This document shows, piece after piece, positions 1 through 9,281 of a stretch of DNA of 41,612 nucleotides. Source of the DNA: Desulfuromonas sp. (GTDB lineage Bacteria > Desulfobacterota > Desulfuromonadia > Desulfuromonadales > Geothermobacteraceae). The translations under genes and the position numbers were made by a program. The stretch lies in contig PKUA01000061.1 of assembly GCA_002868905.1 (NCBI GenBank), positions 1 to 41,612 on the forward strand, given 5' to 3'. How positions within the stretch are numbered: the first letter of the stretch is position 1; every line of letters begins with the position of its first letter. The notes beneath the pieces were generated by a model. The model was not told the DNA's origin. It saw nothing but the letters and a program-made list of their open reading frames with translations, and searched no databases.

Positions 1-42
1 AGAACAGACCACAATTGAATTTATGCAAAAACTTGGTATTCA

Positions 43-1869
43 TCAGTTACCTCCGATATTGAGCCAGCTCAGGAACCAGGGGAGCCAGTAGTTCTTCGGA
101 CGCTCAAGACGAATCAACTCCCAGCCGCCCTCATCTAAAAGGTTTCGTGGATTCGCAGTCCCGACATACATGATTTCGGGTCCGGCGCTGAGCATGGTGC
201 GGAAACCATAATTCTGTTCATTACCGGCACCGCTAAAACTTTCGGCAATTGCGCCATCCGCAGTGCCTTCAAACCGCCACAGATCGGCACCGGGGTTATT
301 GATCGGCACGGTTCCCCCATTTGCCGTTAGAAATTCCAACAGGGCGTCAGTATCCAAGCCGCCACCGCCTCCGCCGCCACTACCATCACCCCCCAGATCA
401 CCTGGCGGTAATAAATCCAATGTCCCGACAAACAGGTAATCTCCGACGACCTGCATGGTCCAGGTATAGGTGTTCGTCAGGGCATCAAACCCGGACGAAC
501 CAAACAGGGGGTTCATACCGGTGTATGTATTGGAAAAGGTCTGGGATTCTCCATTATAGACAGGCAAGATCGATTCGCCATAGAGCAGTTCGGCCCGACC
601 GAATTGGTTCTCGAAGTTCCTGCCGCGGAAGATTGACAGGGCGCGGTGGGAATTCAAGAAAAACTCCTCCTGATCCATCTGGTCCGGATAACCGTACTGA
701 TCCATCAGGATAAAAGAACTTGCCCCGGCCACATGCATGGTTCCCCAGTAGAGGTAACCCTGGTAGTAGGCCAAGGCTCCACCACCATAGGTTTTGGCAA
801 CCACCGGATCAGGTTCATAGTCGCCGGCATCCCAAACCTTTTTCCAGGCACCTGGCGTGGCATGCGAATTGGTCAACCCGCCAGGCGGAATGATCGGACT
901 GATAAAAATCCCGGCAAGGGCGGAAAAATCTCCCGGCGGCCAGGTCGAAACCGCTATCCGGTTGTTCCCGTAGACGGAGATGTTCGCGACACTGCCATCC
1001 GTCCACCCGACCTCTTCGAAATGAAACGGGTCGGCGAGACTGCCGGTCCATTTCAGAATCCGACCCTCTTTCGGGAAATCGACGGCAAACTGACTGATCA
1101 GCTCTCCGTAGCCAACTCCGACATAAAGGTTGCCGTTCACGGCCAACCACTTGCGCACGTTGGTATATTGGGGCAAGTTTGCGGAACCGAGATAAGCGCC
1201 AGTGAGCGAATTAAAAGCGAACAGGTTAATCCCACCTTCAATGGATGGCCCACCCATGAAGACGATATTGTCGATCGCCCCGACGGAACGAATTCCGAGG
1301 GTATTGTTCGGATGCGGTGCAGGCGATGGCGGGACTACCACGATCGGTAAGGGAGCGCCGGTCGAGAGTTCCACGCTCCCCTCTGGAACCTCCAATTCTT
1401 GGAGGGTGCCGAACAGCAGGTCGTAGCGATAGAGTGTCGGTGGGCGCCAGTCACCGATCTGCTCCGGAACCCCTAGCGCATCGACGATCCAGCTCTCGCC
1501 GTACTCGCAAACCGAGTCCTCATTTTCATCAGGAGTTCCTTCACCAAAATACCCGCCGCCGACCAAGCAGTTGACGTTTGCGCCAATCCCGAACCAGAGG
1601 GACCCGTTGGCCTGGGCCAACCCCCAAACGTACGCTTCGTTGGTCTTTTCGATCCCGTCCGGCAGACAGCCTCCACCGATCGGCCCGTTACGTTCGTCGC
1701 CGATGCCATAATAGCACTCGTCCGGCTGCGCCTTGGCCAGGACCTGGCGGTCCTCCATCACCGAGATGGCGATGCCGTTGAGACCAAACTCGAAGGTGAA
1801 CGCTGAAGCGAGACCGGGGAGAACCAAAAACGTTAAAAGCGCGAAAAAAACCAGCCATCTTTTCATCAT
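43..1869 (-). CDS. secreted protein of unknown family, possible beta-propeller
   Basis: Family not recognised. The protein (about 608 aa) begins with a clear Sec signal peptide: a lysine-arginine n-region, a hydrophobic stretch and an ASA cleavage site near residue 23. Evenly spaced aromatic and glycine motifs of the types NGSLWFG, GNLYVGV, GYLYWGT and GDYLFVGT suggest a repeated beta-sheet or propeller fold outside the cytoplasm. An unusual glycine-rich run lies at about residues 493-504. Several cysteines near the N-terminus could form disulfides. The start at 1869 is chosen because AGGAGG lies five bases upstream; the frame stays open to 1950 but without a ribosome site. The end of the next lipoprotein gene (1947) is only 77 bases upstream on the same strand, so the two may be co-transcribed. 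No catalytic motif was seen. Confidence 0.75.
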   Translation of the reverse strand: MMKRWLVFFALLTFLVLPGLASAFTFEFGLNGIAISVMEDRQVLAKAQPDECYYGIGDERNGPIGGGCLPDGIEKTNEAYVWGLAQANGSLWFGIGANVNCLVGGGYFGEGTPDENEDSVCEYGESWIVDALGVPEQIGDWRPPTLYRYDLLFGTLQELEVPEGSVELSTGAPLPIVVVPPSPAPHPNNTLGIRSVGAIDNIVFMGGPSIEGGINLFAFNSLTGAYLGSANLPQYTNVRKWLAVNGNLYVGVGYGELISQFAVDFPKEGRILKWTGSLADPFHFEEVGWTDGSVANISVYGNNRIAVSTWPPGDFSALAGIFISPIIPPGGLTNSHATPGAWKKVWDAGDYEPDPVVAKTYGGGALAYYQGYLYWGTMHVAGASSFILMDQYGYPDQMDQEEFFLNSHRALSIFRGRNFENQFGRAELLYGESILPVYNGESQTFSNTYTGMNPLFGSSGFDALTNTYTWTMQVVGDYLFVGTLDLLPPGDLGGDGSGGGGGGGLDTDALLEFLTANGGTVPINNPGADLWRFEGTADGAIAESFSGAGNEQNYGFRTMLSAGPEIMYVGTANPRNLLDEGGWELIRLERPKNYWLPWFLSWLNIGGN

Positions 1870-1946
1870 CTTTTCCTCCTGAACAACATAGACAACTCCT
1901 TTTTCAACTACTCGTGACCTGAGTAAAGGACCAATGGTTTTAAACC

Positions 1947-4853
1947 TCATTGCGGTGCGATGCTCAACAAATAAGCGGTATTCGCACCGCCGGTGTCGTA
2001 GGCATTGACGGAGACCACGTAGACGCTTCCGGCCGACAGGCTGACAGTGATCACCTCGATCGGGGCGTCGTAGGGCGCGTCGGCCAGGCTCTGGTACTCG
2101 GCAGCGGGATCGACTGCAAAGAGGTAGAGATCGAGGTCGCGGTTGCCGAATTCGCTGATCGTCACCTGGTAGGTCCCCGAGGTCGGCGCGACAAAACTAA
2201 AAGAATCGTCGACGTCACTGCCGCTGTTGACCGCGCCGGCGATCGTCGCCGGGACGGTAATGGTCTGGGCGTTGCTGAAATCGTTGCTGTTGGCAACCCC
2301 GTTCGGCTCGGTATCCGGCTGCAAAGTTCCGGTGATGGCGAGGACAGATGTGCTGGCCGGATCACTCAGGTATTCGCCATCGTCAACGGTCAATTCGACT
2401 TCGTAAGTTCCGGCGATATCCGGGGTGATCACCGCAGAACTGCCGTCACCGACCGGAGATACGGAGACAAAACTGCGGAACGGAGCCGTGACCAGTTCCC
2501 ACTGGTAACCCAACAGGTCACCGTTTGGATCGCTGCTTGCGGAACCGTCAAAGTTCGCCGGGCTGCCGACCTGGACGGTGGCGGGCGAAGAGAGAGAAGC
2601 GACAGGCGGTTCGTTCGGCGGCTCCTGGGTGGCGATGCAAGCCTCATCACTTAAATCCGAGAGGTTGCCCGCCTCATCGAAGGCGGCGACTTGATAACAA
2701 TAACTTGTCCCCGGTGAAAGCTCCGTATCGGACAATGCTGTATTGTCTGTCGAGGCGAGGTAGACGGAATCCCGGTAGACCTTGTAACCCGTAACCCCTA
2801 CATTGTCGCTGACCGGATCCCAGGCGAGGTCGATTTCGGTCTGCGACACCGCCGTCAGGTCGGGCGCACCCGGCTGATCCGGGTTGGTGGTGTCAGGAGC
2901 GAAGGTCGTCGCGCAGACCGCGCCGCTCTGGTCGGACTCGTTCTGGGCCGCGTCAAGCGCACTGACGGCGTAACAGTACTCGGTGTCGGCAGCGAGGCGA
3001 CTGTCCTGGAAGGTCAGTGTCGGAGCCGTATCAAGGAAAGATCCGTCGCGGTAGATTTTGTAGAGCGTGACACTGCGGTTGTCACTCGACGGGTTCCAGT
3101 TCAAACTGATGGCGGTCTCTGAAACCGCCTCCACCTGCAGATTGCCCGGAGTCGACGGGGCGCTGGTGTCCGGCGGTGGCGGCGTCGGACGGCGACCGGT
3201 CGTCTGGCAGATCGGGCCTGCAAGACCGGAACTGTTTTCCGCTGCGTCAAAGGCGCTGACCTGGTAACAATACTCAGTCAGCGGCGCAGGCAAGGTATCG
3301 AGGAAAAAGGAATCTTCCGTCGTCGCCAGGGCTTCACCATCTCTCAACAGGGCATATCCACCAACCCCGACATTATCCTCGGCCGGTGCCCACTCAATGC
3401 GGATGGAATTCCAGGCGGGACGATCGATCGACAATTCTGTCGGCATCGTCGGCGGTTCCTCGTCAACGTCACTCGTCGTTTCGGCACAAACCGTCGCGGT
3501 CGAAGCGGATAAGTTTCCTGCCGCATCAAAAGCAGCCACCGTAAAACAATACTCCGTCAGCGGCTCAAGGTTAGCGATGTTCTCTTCCGTTGTGCCGGTG
3601 TCGACATAAAAGGCACCGTCCATAACGACCCGGTATCCGGTCACGCCGACATTATCGGTCGCTCCGCTCCAGGAAACTCCCATGGCCGTCCCACCAAGGG
3701 GCAAAGCCTGCAGACCTGTCGGCACCGTCGGTGATTCCTCGTCAGCTTCGACCGGTGTTTCGTCGTTGTAGCTGTCAACCAGACCGTTGAAATTATAATC
3801 GATGCTCCCGGCCGAGAGGATATCGGCCTGCCGCAGGCCGTTGACCCGCCGGTAACGGAAAGAGCTGCAGCGGTCATCTGCGGCCGAAAGGGGGTTCCCT
3901 CCCTCCGGGCCGGCGCGAAAATCGATCGATACGGCAAATTCGGCACCTGGGACACCGCTTTCACCGAACTTCTCCAGGAATGGCAAGCCGCGCAGAAACG
4001 ACTCGAGCTCCACAGGGGTGAGGTCGTTTGCCGAGGTCAGCGGCAAAGCGGCTCCGTTACTTCTCGCCGCGACATCCCATTCACAGTCGACACCCGAGCA
4101 ACCGGCATTGCGGCTCGCCACGACTTCGAGGAGGTGAGATGCGACCGTTTCGAACGCATCAGCTCCAGCTGCCCGCTGCAACAAACCGGTCGCATACCTG
4201 AACGCGATCGGGCCGGGGACCGACAGGATATCCTGCAGGGTCTCGCAGCCGGCCCGCTGGGAGGCGACATCCTCCAGGGGACGGTTCAGCCTGACGTGGG
4301 CCGCCAGGGTGGAATCATTCTCCATCCGGTAAAGGTCGACCTGGAGGATGTTATCGGTCTCAACCAGGGCATAGTCTGAAAAGTGATCGAGTTCGGCGGT
4401 GAGCGTGTTGTCGAGCGGGTTGACGGACTGGACAGGGATCTGCTGCCAGGTGTCCTGTGTCGAATCGAGATAAAACAGCTTGAGTCGGGACTCATCACCG
4501 ACCGCAGAAGGATCGTAAGGGAGGGTCAGAGTCACGGGTTTGTCGAATGTCTGTCCATGCGGCGCAAGGTCCAACCAGACATTGTAGCTTTGCAAATCAA
4601 ACGGTTGGGGGGCATCGGTCACTTCAACCACGAAACGTGTATCGGACTCGACCGCTCCCGGCGGAACCGTTACCGTGATCTGCTCGTTCGTACCCGGGAG
4701 ACCTTCGAATAGGACCGTTCCTCCCGCAATCCCGATAAGGTCTTCATCGGTTCCGGCAGGAGAATCATTCGATTGGCCATCCCCACCTCCGCCACCTCCA
4801 CAGGCTGACAGAACAAGAATAAGGATTAAATAACTCAGGTATCTGATTAACAT
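1947..4853 (-). CDS. multidomain lipoprotein: ZU5-like, four Fn3, PKD, PPC
   Basis: A large (about 968 aa) surface or periplasmic lipoprotein. The signal peptide ends in the lipobox LSAC followed by six glycines. Domains in order (approximate residues): ZU5-like beta domain 40-165 (GGTVLFEG... VPPGA, ending HFSDYALV); an unassigned cysteine-containing region 170-370; four fibronectin type III domains 375-745, each with the pattern SDNVGVTGY and a closing YCYxVxAFDAAGN; a PKD/REJ-like domain (SSDPNGDLLGYQWEL) about 750-840; and a C-terminal pre-peptidase-like (PPC) domain starting at DTEPNG. Such proteins act in adhesion, polymer binding or matrix interaction; no enzymatic domain is visible, so this one is probably structural or binding. 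The ATG at 4853 gives a compact signal peptide; a TTG at 4874 in the same frame lacks a ribosome site. Confidence 0.85.
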   Translation of the reverse strand: MLIRYLSYLILILVLSACGGGGGGDGQSNDSPAGTDEDLIGIAGGTVLFEGLPGTNEQITVTVPPGAVESDTRFVVEVTDAPQPFDLQSYNVWLDLAPHGQTFDKPVTLTLPYDPSAVGDESRLKLFYLDSTQDTWQQIPVQSVNPLDNTLTAELDHFSDYALVETDNILQVDLYRMENDSTLAAHVRLNRPLEDVASQRAGCETLQDILSVPGPIAFRYATGLLQRAAGADAFETVASHLLEVVASRNAGCSGVDCEWDVAARSNGAALPLTSANDLTPVELESFLRGLPFLEKFGESGVPGAEFAVSIDFRAGPEGGNPLSAADDRCSSFRYRRVNGLRQADILSAGSIDYNFNGLVDSYNDETPVEADEESPTVPTGLQALPLGGTAMGVSWSGATDNVGVTGYRVVMDGAFYVDTGTTEENIANLEPLTEYCFTVAAFDAAGNLSASTATVCAETTSDVDEEPPTMPTELSIDRPAWNSIRIEWAPAEDNVGVGGYALLRDGEALATTEDSFFLDTLPAPLTEYCYQVSAFDAAENSSGLAGPICQTTGRRPTPPPPDTSAPSTPGNLQVEAVSETAISLNWNPSSDNRSVTLYKIYRDGSFLDTAPTLTFQDSRLAADTEYCYAVSALDAAQNESDQSGAVCATTFAPDTTNPDQPGAPDLTAVSQTEIDLAWDPVSDNVGVTGYKVYRDSVYLASTDNTALSDTELSPGTSYCYQVAAFDEAGNLSDLSDEACIATQEPPNEPPVASLSSPATVQVGSPANFDGSASSDPNGDLLGYQWELVTAPFRSFVSVSPVGDGSSAVITPDIAGTYEVELTVDDGEYLSDPASTSVLAITGTLQPDTEPNGVANSNDFSNAQTITVPATIAGAVNSGSDVDDSFSFVAPTSGTYQVTISEFGNRDLDLYLFAVDPAAEYQSLADAPYDAPIEVITVSLSAGSVYVVSVNAYDTGGANTAYLLSIAPQ

Positions 4854-4952
4854 CCTTCTACAAACCCACCCCAACCAGGAAATATTGATAGTTGACTTAA
4901 TCGAAATCGAAACGGTAAACGCCTCCCAAGGTTCGGCCGAGAAACAACTCGC

Positions 4953-6050
4953 CTAGAATTTAACCCTGATATGGCCGATCCCGAAACCGCTGGCGGCGCC
5001 ATAGAGGAAAACCTCCTGCCCCGAATCAAAATCCAACTTGCTCTGTTCCATCAAGCCATGCAGCACGAGGGGGATTGAGGTACTCGCGGTATTGCCAAGA
5101 ATATCAGCGGTAATCGGAATCATCGATGCGTCGAAATCGAGCGCGGAACAGATGTCTTCGATGAATTTACGTGAAATCTGATGGGGCACGAGGTGAGCCA
5201 GCGAGTCGAGCATCATCGCTTCCCCATACAATTCCCGGCGCATCGTCTTATATTCCTTGAAATAGTTGACCGATTCGCGTTTGGCCACCTTGGCCAGCTC
5301 CGGCATATCCAGATAGAACCAGCCATGAATGGTCCCATCCGGTTTTTGACGCCAATCGGTCGTCTCCGGGACGTGGCACATCTCCCAGTGCTGACCGAGG
5401 CTGAGCAGATTGATCTCCTGGATGCCGATGTTCCCCTCGGCGGGCTCAAGAATCATCGCCGCTCCCGCGTCACCGAGGGTCAAACCACCCATCTTATAGG
5501 AGAGCTCGTCGACGTGGTTAATCTGGCGATTGCAGACATAACTGCCGATCTCTCCGGAGACAATCAGTACCCGATGTGCCGCCCCGGTTGCGATCATGCT
5601 GTTGCCGACATTGATAGCCTGCAGGAAGCTGTTGCACGCATTGGTGACATCGAAGGCGTTGCCGATCTTCATGCCGAGCTTATGCTGGACGATATTCGCC
5701 GTGGCCGGCTCCAGGGTGTCCATGTCGGTACTTGCGAAGATCAGCGTGTCGATCGCATCGATCAAATGACCGGCCCGGTCCAGCACTTTCCTGGCCGCGG
5801 CGACCGCAAGATCGGAGGGAGACAGACCCGGTTCCGCATAAGCCCTCGACTGGCACTTCGTCGCACGATAAATTAGTTTTGCCAATTTGCGCTTGAGACG
5901 CGGGGGCGCGTCGAGCATATCGACCAACATATCGTTGTCGACAACGCGGGACGGTATTTCGACATCCAAGGCGGCGATACGCGCGACCGGCTCCTGGTAG
6001 TATTGCATCTTGTTCAGATAGTGATAACTGGTCAGAGAAGACGTTTTCAT
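4953..6050 (-). CDS. 3-oxoacyl-ACP synthase III family condensing enzyme (FabH-like)
   Basis: A thiolase-fold condensing enzyme of the KAS III/FabH superfamily (about 365 aa). It would join an acyl-CoA or acyl-ACP starter to a malonyl-ACP or second acyl group in the cytoplasm. The catalytic triad is visible: Cys139 in TNACNSF, His290 in VPHQISRKF and Asn320 in LGNTAST. The glycine-rich C-terminus (GAASGFGIGHI) also fits. It lies divergent from a sulfotransferase and near a dehydrogenase and an export operon, so a role in a special lipid or secondary metabolite is more likely than housekeeping FabH, but this is inference. The ATG at 6050 is chosen because GGAG lies about 10 bases upstream; the frame continues upstream to 6128 without a ribosome site, and the ATG at 6008 has none either. 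FabH, OleA-like and ketide-starter enzymes cannot be told apart here. Confidence 0.88.
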   Translation of the reverse strand: MKTSSLTSYHYLNKMQYYQEPVARIAALDVEIPSRVVDNDMLVDMLDAPPRLKRKLAKLIYRATKCQSRAYAEPGLSPSDLAVAAARKVLDRAGHLIDAIDTLIFASTDMDTLEPATANIVQHKLGMKIGNAFDVTNACNSFLQAINVGNSMIATGAAHRVLIVSGEIGSYVCNRQINHVDELSYKMGGLTLGDAGAAMILEPAEGNIGIQEINLLSLGQHWEMCHVPETTDWRQKPDGTIHGWFYLDMPELAKVAKRESVNYFKEYKTMRRELYGEAMMLDSLAHLVPHQISRKFIEDICSALDFDASMIPITADILGNTASTSIPLVLHGLMEQSKLDFDSGQEVFLYGAASGFGIGHIRVKF

Positions 6051-6204
6051 TAAATTAAAGCTCCGACATTCAATAGGAAATTCGCAACACACTATCATAA
6101 ATCGGTTGCGTTTACCTAGACAAATCAAACCGTTTTTGTCATTGAATCTGAGTCAACCCTCTGTCATGATGCCTACGTTCCAGACTTACAAATAGAGGAT
6201 CCAA

Positions 6205-7305
6205 ATGAACGCAGACACAAGTATAGCAAAACCACATTACACCAATTTTTTAGCCCGCCTGTTATTGAAAAACCAGTTCGAGAACCAGTGGATCATTCCG
6301 GAGCCACCGGCCCCGTTGGTCAACCGGATGCTGCGGGTTATCGAAACATATTGGCTGCGGGTCGATACGTCGGACATCCGGGTTGACCGGCCGATTTTCA
6401 TTCTCTCCCTCCCCCGCTGCGGCTCGTCCATGCTGCAGGATATTATCTGCACCCTCCCCCAGGTTTGCTACACCACCAACATCATGCACACCTTTCGCGA
6501 TTGCTTCTGCGCCGCCGAATACCTGCGGAAAAAATTCGGTTTCAACGTCAGGGGCGAACGGTTTTTAAAGGACAGCATCGAGGTAGACGGCGGCAGCCCG
6601 GCAGACTCGGTCGGCACCTGGGCTGAGTGGTTCAAGCAGGACCCGTTTGAGACTGATTTTTCCAGAACGTCGGAGATCCGACTGAACGACGAGGACAAGG
6701 AGAATATCCGGGAGGGGATCAAACGGGTCATCTGGTCCTTTGGTAAAGAGGCAACTCGGTTCGAATGCAAGACCCCGGCACTTCTGCCTCATGCCCGGCT
6801 GCTGCAGGAAATCTTTCCCGACGCGAAATTTATCCACCTGGTGCGCGACGCCAGGGCAAGCGCCAACTCCCTGCTCAAGCTGCATCGCCTCACCAACGAG
6901 CAACTGATCGCAATACGGAAACGGAAAGGGGTACCGGCTCCGGAAGCCCCCTTTGTCCCCTACCCGCGCTTGCCGAAACTGCAATCACTCCTTGACTCAT
7001 ACGGTCCCGACGACATCCGGACAACAGCCCACCTCTGGAACGAGGGCGTCGATTTCATCCGGCAGACCAGGTCCGCCCTGACGAACTTTCACGAAGTTCG
7101 CTACGAGGATATCCTGGCCGATCCGGACAAGGAAATTTTCAAATTGATCGATTTTTGCGAACTTCCCCGCCCGGGGACAGACAATAAAAAATTCCGGGAT
7201 AAAATCGGCGGGGTCGGGGTGGTGCATCACAAGAACCGCTACGGAGACTTTTCGGTGATCGAAGAGATCTGCCGGGACAACATGCAGCGTTTCGGCTACC
7301 TCTGA
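6205..7305 (+). CDS. PAPS-dependent sulfotransferase family protein
   Basis: A 366-aa member of the sulfotransferase superfamily (Sulfotransfer_1/3 type), which moves a sulfuryl group from PAPS to a hydroxyl or amine. The 5'-phosphosulfate-binding loop is LPRCGSSML at residues 69-77. The 3'-phosphate-binding segment is FIHLVRDARASANSLL at about 209-224, with the expected Arg and Ser. YEDILADPDKE and a late basic segment also match the family. No signal peptide is present, so it is cytoplasmic. GAGG lies six bases before the ATG. It is divergent from the KAS III gene across 154 bp, and its 3' end overlaps the 3' end of the opposing dehydrogenase by 10 bp. The acceptor is unknown; the neighbourhood suggests a lipid or other envelope molecule. 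Confidence 0.85.
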   Translation: MNADTSIAKPHYTNFLARLLLKNQFENQWIIPEPPAPLVNRMLRVIETYWLRVDTSDIRVDRPIFILSLPRCGSSMLQDIICTLPQVCYTTNIMHTFRDCFCAAEYLRKKFGFNVRGERFLKDSIEVDGGSPADSVGTWAEWFKQDPFETDFSRTSEIRLNDEDKENIREGIKRVIWSFGKEATRFECKTPALLPHARLLQEIFPDAKFIHLVRDARASANSLLKLHRLTNEQLIAIRKRKGVPAPEAPFVPYPRLPKLQSLLDSYGPDDIRTTAHLWNEGVDFIRQTRSALTNFHEVRYEDILADPDKEIFKLIDFCELPRPGTDNKKFRDKIGGVGVVHHKNRYGDFSVIEEICRDNMQRFGYL

Positions 7306-8078
7306 TCGTGAGGATAGAGCTGATCGAGATCAGCAAGCCTGATCGGGTAACGTTTCATCACCAGGTCAACCAGGCCGGGCATGATGCGCAGGCTCCAGCG
7401 TAACAACCGCACGAGACCGATGCAGATCTCGAAATGATTCCTTTCCATTCCTGCCACGATGGCCCTGGCGACCTTCTCCGGCGACATTTTCTGCACGTCG
7501 ACCTGCTCGACCAGCATTGTCTCCACCATTGGGGGAAGCACTTCGAAAACCCGGACCCCGCTCCCCTCCAGCTGTTGTCGCAGGACCTTGCTGAACGCCC
7601 GCAGGCCATGCTTCGCCGCCTAGTATCCCGGAACGGCCGGACTCGGGCACAGAGCGAAACCGGACGTCATGTTCACAATGGCCGCTTCGGGATGGCTGGC
7701 GAGGGCAGGCAGAAGACATTTAATCAGGCGGGCCGGGGCGACCAGGTTGGTCTGCAATTCGCGTTCGAACTTCTCCACCGCATCACGATCCCTGGCAAAG
7801 CAGTAGGCGTCACCGGTTGCAGCGTTGTTGACCAGGATGGAGACACCCTTTTCCGGATCAGCGAACCGCTCTTCGAGAACCGCCAACCCTTCAGGGGTGG
7901 TAATGTCACAGGCGATGGTTCCGATCTCGGGCGACGATTTCGCCACCAGATCCAGCTTGTTTTGATCCCTGCCACAAACCGTGACCCGGTTGTCCCGCCG
8001 GGCAAACTCCCTGGCGAGCGCCAGACCGATTCCGGACGCCCCACCGGTGATCAGGACTTGGTGACCGCTCAGTCTCAT
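7296..8078 (-). pseudogene. short-chain dehydrogenase interrupted by an in-frame amber codon
   Basis: A classical SDR oxidoreductase of 260 codons interrupted by one TAG at 7620-7622. Before the stop: the Rossmann motif TGGASGIG (residues 11-18), NNAA (84-87), the active-site Ser in VNMTSG (Ser139) and the catalytic Tyr152 in AVPGY. The TAG is codon 153, and the frame continues without a shift as AAKHGLRAFSKVLRQQ, giving the catalytic Lys156. The stop therefore sits exactly at the first x of YxxxK, where relatives usually have Ser, one base away (TCG to TAG). As written, the 152-aa product lacks the catalytic lysine and substrate loop. The gene is last in the ABC/LolA/barrel operon, four bases after the barrel gene. 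It is most simply a recent nonsense mutation or a sequencing error. Confidence 0.85.
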
Positions 8079-8082
8079 CGAT

Positions 8083-9264
8083 TCAGAAAATCAGCTCAAA
8101 GCCACACAACGCACGGTACTCCAGGAGACCACCGAACTCGCTGTCGTCGTCCCCGGTGAAATAGGTGCCGTTGGCAAAAAGTTGCAAGTGGGAACCGAGG
8201 TTGTATTCGCCTGCGGCCAGAATCGCCATCGAGGAATCGTCCACACCGTAGGTCAAGCGAAGCAGCGCGTTCCATTTGCCGAGCAGGTCCTGGTTGAAAT
8301 ACTGCAGCAGCAGGTAATTTTTGCGCAGAAAGGCCTCGCGATTGTCCTCCGATTGCAGGGTGAAAAAGGCTTCGACCAAATCACCGTCCCGGGTCCCGCT
8401 GTCGTTGTAGAAATATTCCAACGCCAGGATCGCGCCTTCCAGAAACGTGTAGGAACCGCCGACCAGGACTTCAAAATCCTTTTCCGCGACACTCCCCTCG
8501 CCGTAGGCGAGAAACGACTCGCCGAAGTTCCAGCTGACATATGCCCCCAGGCGCGGATCGGCCGACTCCTGCTTGGCCAGGTTGAGACTGATCTGGCCGT
8601 CGGTCAGGGTGTAGTCGACCTTCATGGCATAGGTCTTGTGAAAGTCGGCGAACAGCTCCTTCTCGCCGTCATCGGTGTTGACCATCAAGGACAGAGACCA
8701 GGCCATGTTGGGTGACCAGATCAGGCGACCGTAATCGGCACCCGGAACCTCGGTCTTGGGACGATCGCTGCCGTTGGCCGAGAAAAAGGGGTTGGACGCG
8801 GAGAGGAGATAGGCGGGTCCCCACTGCAGATCCTCGCGACCGTAGGAGAGGAACAGCCCCTCCAGCGGTTGGACGCGAGCCAGCCATTCCTGGATGAAAT
8901 AATCCGAATTGGTATCGTCTTCGCCCTCATTCCTGCCATCCTCCCATTTTTCCCAGGTGTAGACCGCACGCGGTTTCACTTGCAATTCCATGCGATCGTA
9001 AATGATGGCAAGGTCGGGGCGCAGTTCGGCCTGAAGGGTGTACTTGCTGGTATTGAGCAGGTTACGTGAATCGAGACCATCGGCATTCAATTCCCTGATC
9101 TGGGCGAAGTTCAGGTTACGGAACGACCACCTGACATGATCTGAAAACCAGGAACTCCCCTGGTCGGCATCCAGACCGAATGCAGCCGTCCCTCCCCCGG
9201 CCAACGCGAGAAGAAAGAAAGAGCAGAGGCCCATTCGGGCCATGAATTTCAATATACGGGGCAT
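8083..9264 (-). CDS. outer-membrane beta-barrel protein, porin-like
   Basis: A 393-aa exported protein: a Sec signal peptide (hydrophobic run LCSFFLLALAGGG, cleavage near TAAFG), then a sequence dense in alternating aromatic/polar strands and acidic turns (for example FFTLQSEDNREAF and TYFTGDDDSEFGG). It ends in Phe (ELIF), the usual C-terminal signature for barrel assembly. The segment LQWGPAYLLSASNPFF loosely recalls porin or capsule-associated barrels, but I cannot assign a family. GGAG is seven bases before the ATG. It lies 17 bp after the LolA-like gene and 4 bp before the dehydrogenase in one operon, so it may be the outer-membrane exit or receptor for whatever the ABC/LolA-like pair handles. 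That role is inference. Confidence 0.75.
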   Translation of the reverse strand: MPRILKFMARMGLCSFFLLALAGGGTAAFGLDADQGSSWFSDHVRWSFRNLNFAQIRELNADGLDSRNLLNTSKYTLQAELRPDLAIIYDRMELQVKPRAVYTWEKWEDGRNEGEDDTNSDYFIQEWLARVQPLEGLFLSYGREDLQWGPAYLLSASNPFFSANGSDRPKTEVPGADYGRLIWSPNMAWSLSLMVNTDDGEKELFADFHKTYAMKVDYTLTDGQISLNLAKQESADPRLGAYVSWNFGESFLAYGEGSVAEKDFEVLVGGSYTFLEGAILALEYFYNDSGTRDGDLVEAFFTLQSEDNREAFLRKNYLLLQYFNQDLLGKWNALLRLTYGVDDSSMAILAAGEYNLGSHLQLFANGTYFTGDDDSEFGGLLEYRALCGFELIF

Positions 9265-9281
9265 AACAGTTCTCCAGATGT

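Noticed and set aside
7620-7622. Pyrrolysine or general amber read-through of the dehydrogenase
   Set aside because: TAG ends several clearly normal genes in this window, there is no pyl gene or stimulatory element nearby, and Ser-to-stop by one base is simpler.
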